From contig CM033714.1 in the NCBI GenBank assembly GCA_019671005.1, forward strand, positions 60,249,741 through 60,313,740: a DNA stretch of 64,000 bases, written 5' to 3'. Origin of the DNA: Hibiscus mutabilis. Lineage: Eukaryota; Streptophyta; Magnoliopsida; Malvales; Malvaceae. A program made the translations under genes and the position numbers. This document shows positions 12,255 to 22,559 of the stretch, one piece after another. The stretch's first letter is position 1. Every line of letters begins with the position of its first letter. The notes beneath the pieces are model-generated. The model saw only the letters and a list, made by a program, of their open reading frames with translations. It searched no databases and was not told the origin of the DNA.

Positions 12255-13102
12255 AGGTCAATCAACAATGGCTTAGATCTTCTTCGGGTCCACCTGGATA
12301 CCCGAAGCTGATACAATATGCCCAAGAAAGGCAACTTCGGTGAGCCAGAACTCACATTTAGAAAACTTGGCATATAATTGTTTCTCCTGAAGAGTTTGAA
12401 GCACAATGGGAAGGTGGTTTCGATGTTCAACAGGATTCTTGGAATAAATTAGGATATCATCAGTGAACACTACCACAAATTTGTCAAGATATGATCTAAA
12501 AACCTGATTCATTAGGTCCATGAATGCTGCTGGTGCATTGGTTAGCCGAAGGGCATCACCAATAATTCATAGTGACCATATCTTGTACGGAAGGCAGTTT
12601 TAGGCACATCACACTCATTAACTCTCATTTGATAATATCCAGACCTTAAATCAATCTTAGAAAAGACAATGGCATCCTTAAGCTGGTCGAATAGGTCATC
12701 AATCCTTGGTAATGGATACTTGTTTTTGATAGTCACCTTGTTTAGCTACCGGTAATTGATGCATATCCTCATAGAACCATCATTCTTCTTCACAAAGAGA
12801 ACCGGAGCTCCCCAAGGTGAGGAACTCTGTTGAATGAATCCTTTATCGAGCAAATCTTAAATTTGGGCTTTCAATTCCTTCAGCTCAACAACTTATATTC
12901 GATAAGGTACAATGGAAACTAGGGCAGTTTTGGGTTGCACTTTAATACTGAATTCAACTTCACGGTTTGGTGGTAAGCCTGGAAGTTCATCAGGGAAGAC
13001 ATTGAGAAATTCACACACAGTATCAACATTCGATAGCTGAGGCCCATCCTTGGCTTCCAAAGTCAAAGCATACAAGGAAGGATTTCTTGAACTCAACAAC
13101 AC
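12255..13102 (-). pseudogene. Tekay reverse transcriptase
   Basis: Minus-strand pieces in order: pre-RT linker (13102-12893, FLNVFPDELPGLPPNREVEF), fingers (12736-12542, KYPLPRIDDLFDQL and FSKIDLRSGYYQMRV), and palm (12521-12273, FTDDILIYSKN). The canonical box is F/Y-x-DD, and both aspartates are present. FLGHIVSASGIQVDP follows. At least three frame changes separate the pieces. The sequence resembles typical plant chromovirus RT closely. Confidence 0.88.
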
Positions 13103-13600
13103 GATGCTCTCCTTGCCAAGGCCTCAAAGATATAATTTTCTTTTGCTACAATTTACCCACGCTTGATGCTCACTAAACCAGTCTAGACCCATTATAACAT
13201 CAAGCTCATAAATTGGTAAAGCCAAAAATTGTCCACAAAAGGGATCCCTTTAATCACTAAGGGGCAATTCTTACATTCAAGGCTTATGGTAACACAATCA
13301 CCTAGTGGATTGGTTACGAAGATTCTTGAGGCTATAGGTTCACTAGTCATTCCATGCTTCCTAACTAATTCAGTGCTTATAAAGGAATGTGTAGAGCCAG
13401 GATTAATCAATGTATATAAAGGATGAGATTGCAGTTCAATGATACCTGTAATGGCATCAAGCTCATCTTCCTCCTCCCTGCTCCTCACATGATACATCTG
13501 AGCAGGAGTCTTGCTTACTCGGTGCCCTGCCATAGTCACTAGGTATCCCAGCAGCTCCCGATGAACCTTGCCTTGACCCTTTACCTTGGAAGGACTAAGT
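13103..13600 (-). pseudogene. Tekay aspartic protease
   Basis: Within frame 13659-13192 the active-site region reads LINPGSTHSFIS, where functional relatives have VDSGATHSFIS. The catalytic Asp is replaced by Asn and the next residue is also changed. Upstream QMYHVRSREEEDELDAITG is the gag-protease linker. Loss of the catalytic Asp alone would abolish activity. Confidence 0.82.
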
Positions 13601-14220
13601 AGGGGTTGCATTACTTGCTGGTGTAGCAGTAGACTTGGTTGCACCACGAGGAAAATCACATACGAAATGACCTTGTTCTCTACAATAGAAGCATGCTTCA
13701 GTCTGCCTACGACACTAACCTGCTGGATGTCATTTCTGCAAGGTAGTACTCACTAATGTACTCCTTTCGAAATTCTTGGAGGAAGAACTCCCAATGAAGT
13801 GCTTCATCAGCTACCAATACAAGGGCGCACTCCAGCATGTGCTCATCAGAACACTGCAACTGCTTGTTTAGAATTCTCAATGTGTTGTCCAACTAGTACT
13901 CGGCAATCTCAGGATTATCATCGTCCTGACCAGTGAAAGTATATGCCCAGAGCGATGCCAACTTGTCAATAGGGGTTCAAGCATATTAGACAATTGGTGG
14001 GGTAGGTTGCACTACCGTCTCAGCCCTCATGGACATTATAAATTGTTTGAACATGTCGGCCATGTTTTGATAACACTCAGCCTGAGTGTTACGCAACCCT
14101 GGCTCGACATTCTGAGGTAGGGGATTAGAAAGATTTGGTGGGTCTCCCCCTTATTTCCTCACTGTGTGTCGAGGAGCCGGTAGCGGGCTCATTTATGTGA
14201 GCTTTGTTAGTTCCAGACAT
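13601..14220 (-). pseudogene. Tekay gag
   Basis: An ATG at 14220-14218 starts MSGTNKAHINEPATGSSTHS and soon hits a stop. Frame 13892-13707 covers part of the retrotransposon-gag domain (LHWEFFLQEFRKEYISEYYL). A zinc knuckle near 13650-13695 reads CFYCREQGHFVCDF. The last Cys of the C-x2-C-x4-H-x4-C pattern is replaced by Phe. The start follows the primer site by about 130 bp. Confidence 0.8.
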
Positions 14221-14345
14221 ATCTATAACATAAAGAGATTGGATTAATCAACAAGTTACAATATACACAATATATAACTCTTAGGTGGCAAAGTAATACA
14301 ATAACAATACAATAGGCTTCAGTTTAGTCCTAGAATTGACTAAAC

Positions 14346-14362
14346 TCTAGCTTTGATACAAA
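14346..14362 (-). promoter_or_regulatory. Tekay primer-binding site (tRNA-iMet type)
   Basis: On the minus strand, just inside the 5' LTR, TGTATCAAAGCTAGAG resembles the TGGTATCAGAGC site complementary to the 3' end of initiator tRNA-Met used by most chromoviruses. Two differences reflect decay. Confidence 0.65.
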
Positions 14363-14366
14363 AAAA

Positions 14367-17050
14367 TGTAACACCCCTCCTCGAATTGGTCGGGATCCCG
14401 AGTTGGAGAATGCTATTGGCAATCAAAACTGTGATCGATGTGGGGAGATTTCAATAACAAGAAACACTTGGTCAACATTGTGACCTTTAGATATTATACA
14501 ATATCGTATTCTGTTGAACTTATCCTTTTCGTAACAAAGACTGATCAATTAGGGCCAATTTCTAACTTTTTTAAGTTTTAGGGACTAAATAATGAATCTA
14601 ATAATTTTGAGGTCCTTTAGTGCGATTAGATATACAATGCTGAGATTCATTACATCAATAACGTTCCTGTAAATTTTCATGTCATTCTGATATCATTAAC
14701 CTATCCGATTAGGCCTTGCTATGTTCAGTGACCATTCTGTAAATAAATTAAAACTATGTTCAATACCTTTTTAACTGAATTACCTACCTCCATATCGATA
14801 CCCCTTAGCCTGTATCGTTACGGATATGCACATATTCAATTTTAAACTTGAAGGATTAGAGGCCCCATTCGATACCATATGGACTGTATCGATACGGGTT
14901 CACTCGTTTTGGTACAACCTAAGACCGTATTGATACATTTAAATGACCAACCTCCTCTGCCTAAGTTTGTATCGATACACTTTTTTTGGGTATCGATACA
15001 CCCTGTTTCACCATGACCAATTATGCAAGGCCGTATCGATACAGGTTGACTTGTATCGATACACCTGTTTTGTAATGACAGATTTTAGCTGGTTTTTATT
15101 CCAATTAACATGTTGAACGATGTTCAAATGCAATGAAATTTTAGCAGAAAGTTTTTAATCATTTAATCTACTAGCATGTCAAGTTTTAAGTTTATTCAAA
15201 TTTGTTTGCTAGGTTTTCACTTTTAGGAGCCAATTATGCATATTTGGTTACTTTTAGCCCCACATACAAGCCATTTTTGGTCTATTTATCCTATTACAAA
15301 GTATAGGGCATACATATACATCCAAAATGCCATGAGTAATTAGTTTAGCTACTTTTCCACCATTCTAGGAGTTTATAAGAACATAGTACTTTACTCTAGC
15401 TTGCTTGTGACTTGTCAATGTTCCGACTTCTCTAATCTCAATCCAACAATCTGATTAACCTGAAATGCATGAGATGACATACATTAGGCATATTTTGCCT
15501 AGTGAGGTAGTCACAACTAAATATCATTATCAAAGAAATGCATTCCGAATCATAGCTTGACAATAAAAATGCTATAAATCATTAATAGCAATGCAATAAT
15601 CATGTTCAATAGTATTAAGTCCATATTTCAACAATAACCCTTGGATCGATTCAGAATAGTGGATATGCGAATTCCTACCCCTTGCCAAATCAGTGAATGG
15701 ACTAGTCCCCCCACCTCTCCAATATGACCAGTATCACAATACATCCCTCCGCCTTGCCAAATCAATATAGGCCGTAGCCCTAGGACCGTAGTCCACTCGT
15801 ACATTGAGCTCATGAATTCTATGGCATGTCAATTTTATCCAAAAGTTCAATGTCTTCACCAATAATCAATAATTCAATATCAATATTCAACAGTCAAGAC
15901 AATAACAATGGCAATGTTCAACGATTCAATGGCAATATCAATATCCAATCATTCTTTTTCAATGATTCGATGACAATGAAAATACCAATAACAATGCTTG
16001 ATGACAATAATTATAACAATGACAATGGCAATACTCCATAATCAATATTCTATATTTCCTTAATTCCATGGCTATCATAATGATATTGTCAATTATACTA
16101 TCGATATCCGATGTTTCGATACTACACTTACCAATGCTTACCAATGTATCCTCTAAAGGATTCAATGCAAAATCCCTTCTCAATAGGGTTAGCAATAATA
16201 AATTCAACGAAAATGAAATTGAGAAAGGTACCTAGCTTGATCCCGAGACTCTGACTACACTCACCTCAATATTCTAAAGCTTTCAAGGCTCTCAGATAGT
16301 AATCCCTTTGTTTCTAGCTCTCGTTGGTGATGATGGATGTTCCCCTTCCACTTCTTGAGATAGGATAAATTATAGGGAAATAGTTAGGATTTGTAATACG
16401 ATATCGAAATCAATATAACGATATCAAAATCATTATCTGAACTCAATATAGGCTACATCTATAAGTTTTCCATGGATGGCCAAAACCCTAGTTTAAGATT
16501 ACACTCAATATCTCCATGGATTTTGATAATAGTTTGGGGATTAAGCTTACCCATCCGATAACAATGATTCAATATCGATAAATCAAAGGAAAACTAAGCT
16601 TGAAGTTAAGCTCCATGGAGGTGTGAGCTTAGTTGAAGATGATGAAGAGAGGTGTTTGCTTGTGTTAGAATTCGGGTAAGTTTCTCCACTCTTTCTTTCC
16701 TTCATTTAATCTTAATGAGTCGATGGCATTCCTTCATATGAAGGAAGCTCTTCAACTTAGCCCATGTGTGGGTGATTATATTTTGAGGAAGGGCTAATCG
16801 CAAGGTTAGTCCCTCAACTTTCTATTCCTTATACTTGTACCCCTAAACTTTCAATTTCTATAATTTTGTCTTTAAATAGGTTTTCAATACTTCCTATAAG
16901 GTCCTTAAACAATAATTTGACTCAATTAGAGTCCAATATAAATCCAATTAACCTTGCAGTCAATGCCAATACAATATTTGAACGATTATGATGTAGGGAT
17001 TTTGATCGCTGAAACCCAATTTTGACTAGGCCGGATTTTAAGGTGTTATA
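14367..17050 (-). repeat. Tekay 5' LTR (right copy)
   Basis: 2684 bp, aligned end to end with 7305-10049. It starts TGTAACACC. Its right end is GGTGTTATA, a C-to-T change of the usual GGTGTTACA. GAGAA follows at 17051-17055. The palindrome cluster at 14795-15063 is retained. Confidence 0.92.
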
Positions 17051-17055
17051 GAGAA

Positions 17056-17524
17056 GAACCAGAGAAATGTATTTAAACCAGCAATACCTGTCCTAGGTCC
17101 CTATCTGGCTCTAATGGGGCAGATTTCTAGATAACAGCATGTGGTGTTTGTTCTAGACTTTGGGTTCCTGAACTGTCGTTACTGTCTACTACGATAATAA
17201 GACATCGATTCGGTAGTATAGGTCCCTTATAATGGAGGCATGGACCCCACGGTGCATAAGTTAGTATACCGAAAGAAAGACAAAAATATGATCACAGAGC
17301 TGGATAACTCAACGAAGGATAATGTCTCGCTCCCACTAAAGGGTGAAAGCCCGGGTAAAAGGTTATGCATGAATGACAATTTATATCACACCAATAAAAA
17401 GCTACCTCCATTCTTTCTGAAAATCCATTCAATAATTATTGGAGAAATTAAATTCAAATTATTGTTCGAAATGTTGAAATGCCATGTGAAATTAATTAAT
17501 CAGTCCTGACTCTAAATTTTATTT
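17056..17524 (-). other. Ogre-like 5' leader, right part
   Basis: Untranslated leader between gag/ORF1 and primer site. It shares a block (GGCTCTAA...ACATCGATTCGG... and GGAGGCATGGACCCCACG) with 54960-55100 and, more loosely, 46660-46940, the leaders of the other two Ogre elements here. Frame 17240-17509 (+) is a shadow with no support. Confidence 0.6.
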
Positions 17525-17541
17525 CCACAGCAGAGTCGCCA
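17525..17541 (-). promoter_or_regulatory. Primer-binding site, tRNA-Arg type
   Basis: The minus strand reads TGGCGACTCTGCTGTGG three bases inside the LTR. It is nearly identical to the site of the small Ogre at 47121-47139. Ogre elements are known to prime from tRNA-Arg, whose 3' end pairs with TGGCGACTC. Confidence 0.75.
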
Positions 17542-18808
17542 AGCTGTCGTGACTATTTTTAAAACCAAAGTGCGAAAATATCCTGACGATTAGTTATCAA
17601 AAAATTAGGGTTTTGATTCATTTTAATTCAATCTTGAAAATTAGGGTTTTTCATATTAAATCAGGTTTTTCACTTAATTAACCATAAAATTGATTTTCCT
17701 TTTATTTAATCTTGAAAATTCTTTTGGAGTCGCCATCGGTCACTTTGGTAGACTGGACACCATAAAACAACCAGAGATTCATTTCTTTAAAATTAGGGTT
17801 TGGGAGTCAGTTACGTGTGGAGAAAGATTAGCACCCCCACAAGCGTCCGTTATCGGTACCTTATTAATTTCATGTGACATTTTTTTCATTTCGAACGATA
17901 ATTGAAATTTAATTCAATCCTTAATCGTTAAATGTATTTCCATTCCGAATGGAAGTATCCTTTTATAAGGAAATACATTTTTGGATAAATATGAGTTTGG
18001 AAACATCCAGTTGCTTTAGGATACTTCGATTCATATTAAAAAAATATATCCCAACATTAAAGGTTTTTAAATGCATGCACAATTATTTTCTTGTTAATTT
18101 TTAAGTTCTAACTTAATAAGGATCTAATTAATTGAATTAATTAAGAATCTATGAATATTGTTAGACTTAGGGTATTTATGAGATAACACCCAATTGCTTG
18201 GGTACTATCCGTATTTAACCTTAATTTAACAATATTTCTATTTATTTAATGATTCTAATTATTTAAACCATAATCTTAATTAAACTTTAATTTAATTAGC
18301 TATGTGTAATTATCATGTTCTAAATTCAAATAAATACCAAATATTCACTTAAAAATCCCCATTGGATAACATCTCATTACAATGAGACACTATCCAACTT
18401 AGGACTTTAAAATCTCATTTTTGATATCCATTTATTTGTCACAATTATCTCCTATTCCAATTATTGAATTTAATTAAAGAACCTAGTATATTAGGCTCTA
18501 AACAATTACTAATCAAATGAATTTATTGTATAAAAATATGCTATATGCTATTTTAAATATGCACATATTCATGTATTAAGCAATTAAATAAATTGATACT
18601 AAAATTAGGACCAAACTGAATTAAATTGCAAGCTTAAAGACTCAAATTTTATTTAAAAGTGACCATATTAAATTACAGCTCAAACTCGAAGAACCAAGAT
18701 TGGAATAAACCCAAAACCCTTGTAAATGCACGGGTCCTAGAAATCGACCCGAATAAAGCTCACGGATCCCTCTGACCCAGCACCAAAACGATGTTGTTTT
18801 GGTCAAGC

Positions 18809-18815
18809 TATATAA
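18809..18815 (+). promoter_or_regulatory. Possible antisense core promoter in LTR
   Basis: TATATAA followed by GG, then about 80 bp of C/T-rich sequence at 18830-18905. That is the look of a plant TATA promoter with pyrimidine patch, pointing rightward, against the element. Inferred from composition only. Confidence 0.35.
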
Positions 18816-19687
18816 GGCCCCTTTTTAACCCAAAATTCCTCTTTCCCTTCATTTTCTCAAAATCTGCTCTCTCTAGCTCTCCCCTCTCTCTAAATTCTCT
18901 CTTCACAAACTTTCCAAGCCCAGAAAAACTCACCCACATGGATCAAAACACATGAATTTCCATGCATTCTTCGTGTGGTCATTGAGAACTTGATGAACAT
19001 GAAGAACACGACAAGGTTTGCCGTCCTAACCACACCGAGATCTATCCCGTCCAAACCTCGGCCACGCTTAACCATTTGCCGGCCATCGCCTAGGACTCTA
19101 ATCACCATCCACTTCTGGCCGGCCGGCGCAAGGCGATTTTCGGCCGCCGGACATAACCCTAAAAACTAGTTTTTTTATCCTAAACCCTAAAATCTTAATC
19201 CGATTCATCAAAACCACCCAACTTCACCCTTCTAGGCCTAGATCTACCCGAACCAAGCCATTACCATTCATTTTCAACTCTGTCGTTACCCTCGAGAAAA
19301 TACTCCGGCCACCATAAAGATTAGTTTCTGATCACTATTTTCAGATTTTAGTTTATTTTGATTCGGTAACTCTAATATTTTAGTGTTTTTTGCAAGTAAT
19401 TAAAAGCATGAATAGATTATACCTTTTAGTGGTGAAAATGACAATCGACCTTCTTTTTCCAACGACTGTTCGTGGCTTCGACAATTTCCCAGCAACGCTC
19501 CAGCGACAATTTCTCTTCTCGGCGGTGACTCGAGTTCTCAACGACTCTATATCCGAGGACTGATTGGATTCCAAGGTAATACTCTCTCTCCTCTTTTATT
19601 ATTATTTAATAAGGCTATTATTATTTTAATGATTGTGCTTAATTTTTAATGGTAACTAATTAATTCTGACACTCTCTCTCTTGCAGG

Positions 19688-19696
19688 TATTTATAG
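19688..19696 (-). promoter_or_regulatory. Probable sense TATA box of Ogre-like LTR
   Basis: The minus strand reads CTATAAATA about 440 bp from the LTR's 5' (right) end, preceded by CCCA. This is a good TATA box for the element's own transcript and faces the + strand TATA at 18809. Confidence 0.45.
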
Positions 19697-20135
19697 TGGG
19701 TGGAATGTGACATATAAGATGATGCCACATGATTGATGTCACTTTACATCTGGCTCCAACTAAGGGGAAACTAAACCATAATCTATGGCCACTCTTTCAG
19801 ACCAATTAGGGACTGACACGTGGCGTTCCTTGGCGAGAAAATTGATTTTGGGTGAAATTTGTGTTTCTTGGGTTGTATTCTAATGGATTTTAGGCGGGAA
19901 GACATGAACTTTTGTTCTAGTTGTGTTTGTTTTGAGAGCTTACCCGAAAATGGATTGTAACCAACTTAATATTGGGCCTTGTATTTGTAAATGGGCTTCT
20001 AGTATTTAGAAGTGTAAAATTAACACTAGAATGGACTTTTATTATATTTTTGGGTTTTATTATTTATTTATTTTTGGTCTTATTTATAGAGATTATTTAC
20101 ATACATATACCCGGGTAAAATGAGGGTATTACAGC

Positions 20136-20150
20136 TACCCCTCTTTGCTC
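20136..20150 (-). promoter_or_regulatory. Ogre-like polypurine tract
   Basis: The minus strand GCAAAGAGGGGTAGC runs into TGTAATACCC. The position next to the LTR and the following sequence (CTCATT...GGAACAGAAATAAAG) parallel 31102-31150 beside the outer Ogre 3' LTR. Confidence 0.65.
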
Positions 20151-20239
20151 ATTGCTATGGAACAGAAATAAAGCAAAGACTAAAAAGACACGAATTTTAC
20201 CCGAACCATCTGACCACCGAGGATTGAAGTTGTTTTGCT

Positions 20240-20790
20240 AATTATAAAATTCTTCAATCTTCTGCCAAACCATAGAATCTAAAGTTGTTATTCTCATTAT
20301 GAAATTCTTCATATTCTAAGGTTTGGAATTACTCTTTGAAATTCTTCATTTTCTAAGGTTTGAAGCTGTTCTTCTTATTATGAAATTCTTCATTCCTCTT
20401 CCAAACTATAGAATCTGAATATGTTCTTCTCATTATGAAATTCTTCATCTTCTAAGGTCTAGCATTGGTCTTTGATATTCTTCATTTTTTGAGGTTTGAA
20501 GTTGTTCTTCTTATTATGAAATTCTTCATTCCTCACTCTTTCGCTGATCCATCTTTATGTAAAGGCGCCGAATAAGAAAGCTCTCATCATTAGGAACTTC
20601 CTCATTCTTCAAAAGGGTGCACTCTTCTTATTTGGAGCTCTTCCTTCTTCATTGGGTGAGTTCTTCTCATTATGAACTCTAGGGCGAACTCTTCTCATTA
20701 TGAACTATGGGGCGAACTCTTCTCATTAGGAACTATGGATTCTTTGCTAAACGAGTTCTTCTCATTGGGAACTCTGGATCCTTTGCTAAA
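20240..20790 (-). repeat. Imperfect tandem repeats, Ogre-type 3' UTR
   Basis: The word ATGAAATTCTTCAT(T/A) and its variants recur about seven times between 20240 and 20530. A longer unit with TGAAG(C/T)TGTTCTTCTT recurs at 20361 and 20497, 136 bp apart. From 20630 a second unit (GAACTCTTCTCATTATGAACTAT and variants) repeats four or five times. Variable tandem arrays just upstream of the 3' LTR are typical of Tat/Ogre 3' untranslated regions. Non-coding. Confidence 0.75.
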
Positions 20791-20840
20791 TGAGTCTTAG
20801 GTTCAAACCCCACCAAGGTCACATTTCTTTCTCAAAATAG
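20790..20840 (+). repeat. Possible truncated tRNA-derived SINE end
   Basis: TTAGGTTCAAACCCCACC resembles an RNA polymerase III B box (GGTTCAAACCC). It lies at the edge of the tandem-repeat region. No A box is visible at the right distance upstream, so this may be chance. Confidence 0.25.
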
Positions 20841-21140
20841 ATATATTAAATAAATTAAATTAAAAATTAGAGTAAATTCATCCAATCGGGTGATGACATG
20901 TGTCGTTATTTGATTGGTTGTTTAATTTTACTTTAGTTAAATTAAAATTAAGACTAAATTGATATAATATGTAACTAACGGGGACCAAATGTGTAATTAT
21001 AAAAATGTTACTTTAACTGCTACATCACTCTCTGTTAGATTTTAATGAACTATGGTCAAAATAGGGCCAATTAAATAGTTCGGTGGTCAAAATAGGTCAG
21101 ACCCAATAGTTGGGCGGTCACCTGGGTAGTTTACCTTAAA
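20841..21140. mobile_element. Possible DNA-transposon terminal segment
   Basis: An AT-rich 300-bp stretch ends in GGCGGTCACCTGGGTAGTTTACC near 21115-21137. On the minus strand this begins GGTAAACTACCCAGGTGACC, wording I associate with terminal inverted repeats of plant MULE-type elements. No partner terminus was found in the window, so extent and class are uncertain. Confidence 0.3.
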
Positions 21141-21429
21141 TTATATAATGTAACACAGTACTGAACGCAGTACACAAGCTACAAAAGAAACGCCTCCTCA
21201 TTCTTCCCCAAATTTCACTTACCTTAAAAATTTTCTTTCCCTCTATAAGTGAGTTAAATCTCTCTCAAAGTCAAAATTTTCTTTCCCCAAATACTCTCGG
21301 TCGATCGAAGGTGTGGAAATACTCTAGGTGGATTATATCAATAGAAATACTAGGTTCTCAAAATATCTTTAGTTCATCTCAACGAGATTTCGTGTATGAT
21401 AGAGAATAAAAAAGTGTTATTGTAATAAA

Positions 21430-22270
21430 CCGGCTCCTAGAGAAACTGAAGGAAGCGACTTAAATTTGAGAAGAAGCTATTATGGTTGCTCAAATTTTTC
21501 GGTATGAAATTTGATTTTTTATTTATAGTTCTAATTAGGATTTTAATAATTAGGATAATAGTAGTTATTTGATGGTTCTATAGATAATGCCCATTGAAAA
21601 TTTTTGGTTATTTAGAATTTTAAATTTTTTAGCTATTTAGAGTTTAAATTAGGATTTTAATAATTAGGGTTCTAGTAGTTAATTGATGGTTCTATAGATA
21701 ATGCCCCTTGAAAAATTTTGGTTATTTGGAGTTCTAATTTGGATTCTAATAATTAAAGTTATAATGAAATTTGTTATTCTATTTTTGGCTTATTGTAGAA
21801 TGGTTGTCTATATTTTAAATGGTATGATGAAAGCATTTCAGGTTGAGCAAAATACTTACTACGACAATTACAGGATAGTGAACAGAATAGAATCTAGCAA
21901 AGGAGGATGTGAGATTTAGAAGGCAACTTAAAAATTGTTAGACTATTTTTACGGGAGGAAGTAACAATACTTTGTTGGATGATAATGACAGTGTGCAAAG
22001 TGAACCGAAAGATAGTGAATATAGTAAAGATGTTCGAAAAGAAAATAAATTGAGCAAAAATTAGGCGGTTGAAAAAGAAATGTAAGGTTTTGAAGAAAGA
22101 AAAAGAATTTTATAAGACATTATTTATTTTCTCTATGTTGTGTGTCATATGCATTCTAGTGGGAATAATGATTGTATTAGTAATTTAGGGTCCAGAAATA
22201 TTGAGAAAGATGCGTCGAAGATAATTTTTCCAATTGTTTCTTTATTTACTAAGTGTTAAGGGTTTCAAGT
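21430..22270 (+). pseudogene. GRF-zinc-finger-like protein gene remnant
   Basis: Exon-like pieces encode SDLNLRRSYYGCSNF (to about 21501). After a probable intron (GTATGAA...TTGTAG, 21502-21798) comes NGCLYFKWYDE, the C-terminal signature of plant GRF zinc fingers. Further on, past stops, a Lys-rich coiled coil (IRRLKKKCKVLKKEKEF, about 22055-22115) leads into one hydrophobic helix (FSMLCVICILVGIMIVLVI). GRF domain, coiled coil and C-terminal membrane helix is a common plant arrangement. The central Cys-rich half of the GRF domain is missing. It converges on the MULE transposase gene. Role unknown. Confidence 0.45.
21528..21760 (+). repeat. Direct repeat of about 114 bp inside the GRF-like gene intron
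   Basis: TGATGGTTCTATAGATAATG occurs at 21570 and 21684 with similar flanks (TTTTAATAATTAGG before, TTGAAAA(A)TTTT after). Two imperfect copies make up most of the presumed intron. Confidence 0.7.
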
Positions 22271-22559
22271 TTGGTTGAAGTGTTTAAGTGTTAATGCCTA
22301 ATAATTTAAGTGAAAGATGAAAGATGAAAGATGAAATCGTATCAATTACATGAAAAATAAACTTCTAATAATAAATGACAATGTTTGTCATATTATGTAC
22401 AAAATAAGATAATATCAATCATCTATCCCATCAAAATAAATTGTAATATTTGTCATGTACAAAATAACCTGTTAAAGTATAAGATTTATACTTAATCAAT
22501 CAATATAACCACAAAAGGCTAGGCTAGGCAAGGCTAAAAGCATAAATCTCAAAAAGGTT
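22271..22559. other. AT-rich intergenic stretch between convergent gene remnants
   Basis: Contains a short AAGATGAAAGATGAAAG run at 22316-22335 and AATATTTGTCAT/ATGTACAAAATAA repeated at 22380-22470. No gene recognised. Confidence 0.5.

Larger units (their letters stand above)
7305..17050 (-). mobile_element. Full-length Tekay-clade chromovirus (Ty3/gypsy), decayed
   Basis: A complete structure on the minus strand: 5' LTR 14367-17050, primer site, gag-PR-RT-RH-INT with C-terminal chromodomain, polypurine tract, 3' LTR 7305-10049. A perfect GAGAA duplication flanks it. It landed in the leader of an Ogre-like element. By eye the two LTRs differ at roughly one base in seven or eight over the first 200 bp, mostly C/T and G/A changes, and all domains contain stops. 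It is an old, inactive copy. Clade is assigned from domain order plus the chromodomain. Confidence 0.9.
17545..20135 (-). repeat. Ogre-like LTR with PBS on one side and PPT on the other
   Basis: 2591 bp from TGTCGTGAC to GGGTATTACA (+ strand). The left neighbour is a primer site, so it acts as a 5' LTR of the element to the left. The right neighbour is a polypurine tract, so it is also placed like a 3' LTR. It contains the U5 block with a second GGAGTCGCCA at 17726-17735 and the GGGAGTCAGTTACGTGTGG / TTAGCACCCCCAC module at 17811-17850. Weak open frames at 18890-19169 and 19380-19574 have no recognisable product. Confidence 0.8.

Noticed and set aside
18890..19169. Short frames on both strands next to a TATA-like box that might be a host gene
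   Set aside because: They lie wholly inside an LTR, have no domain and contradict each other by strand. The TATA box is kept only as a possible LTR promoter.
20841..21140. Left terminal inverted repeat of the 23-58 kb MULE
   Set aside because: The recognisable terminus GGTAAACTACC points the wrong way for that element and no partner is found. Kept only as a low-confidence terminal segment.
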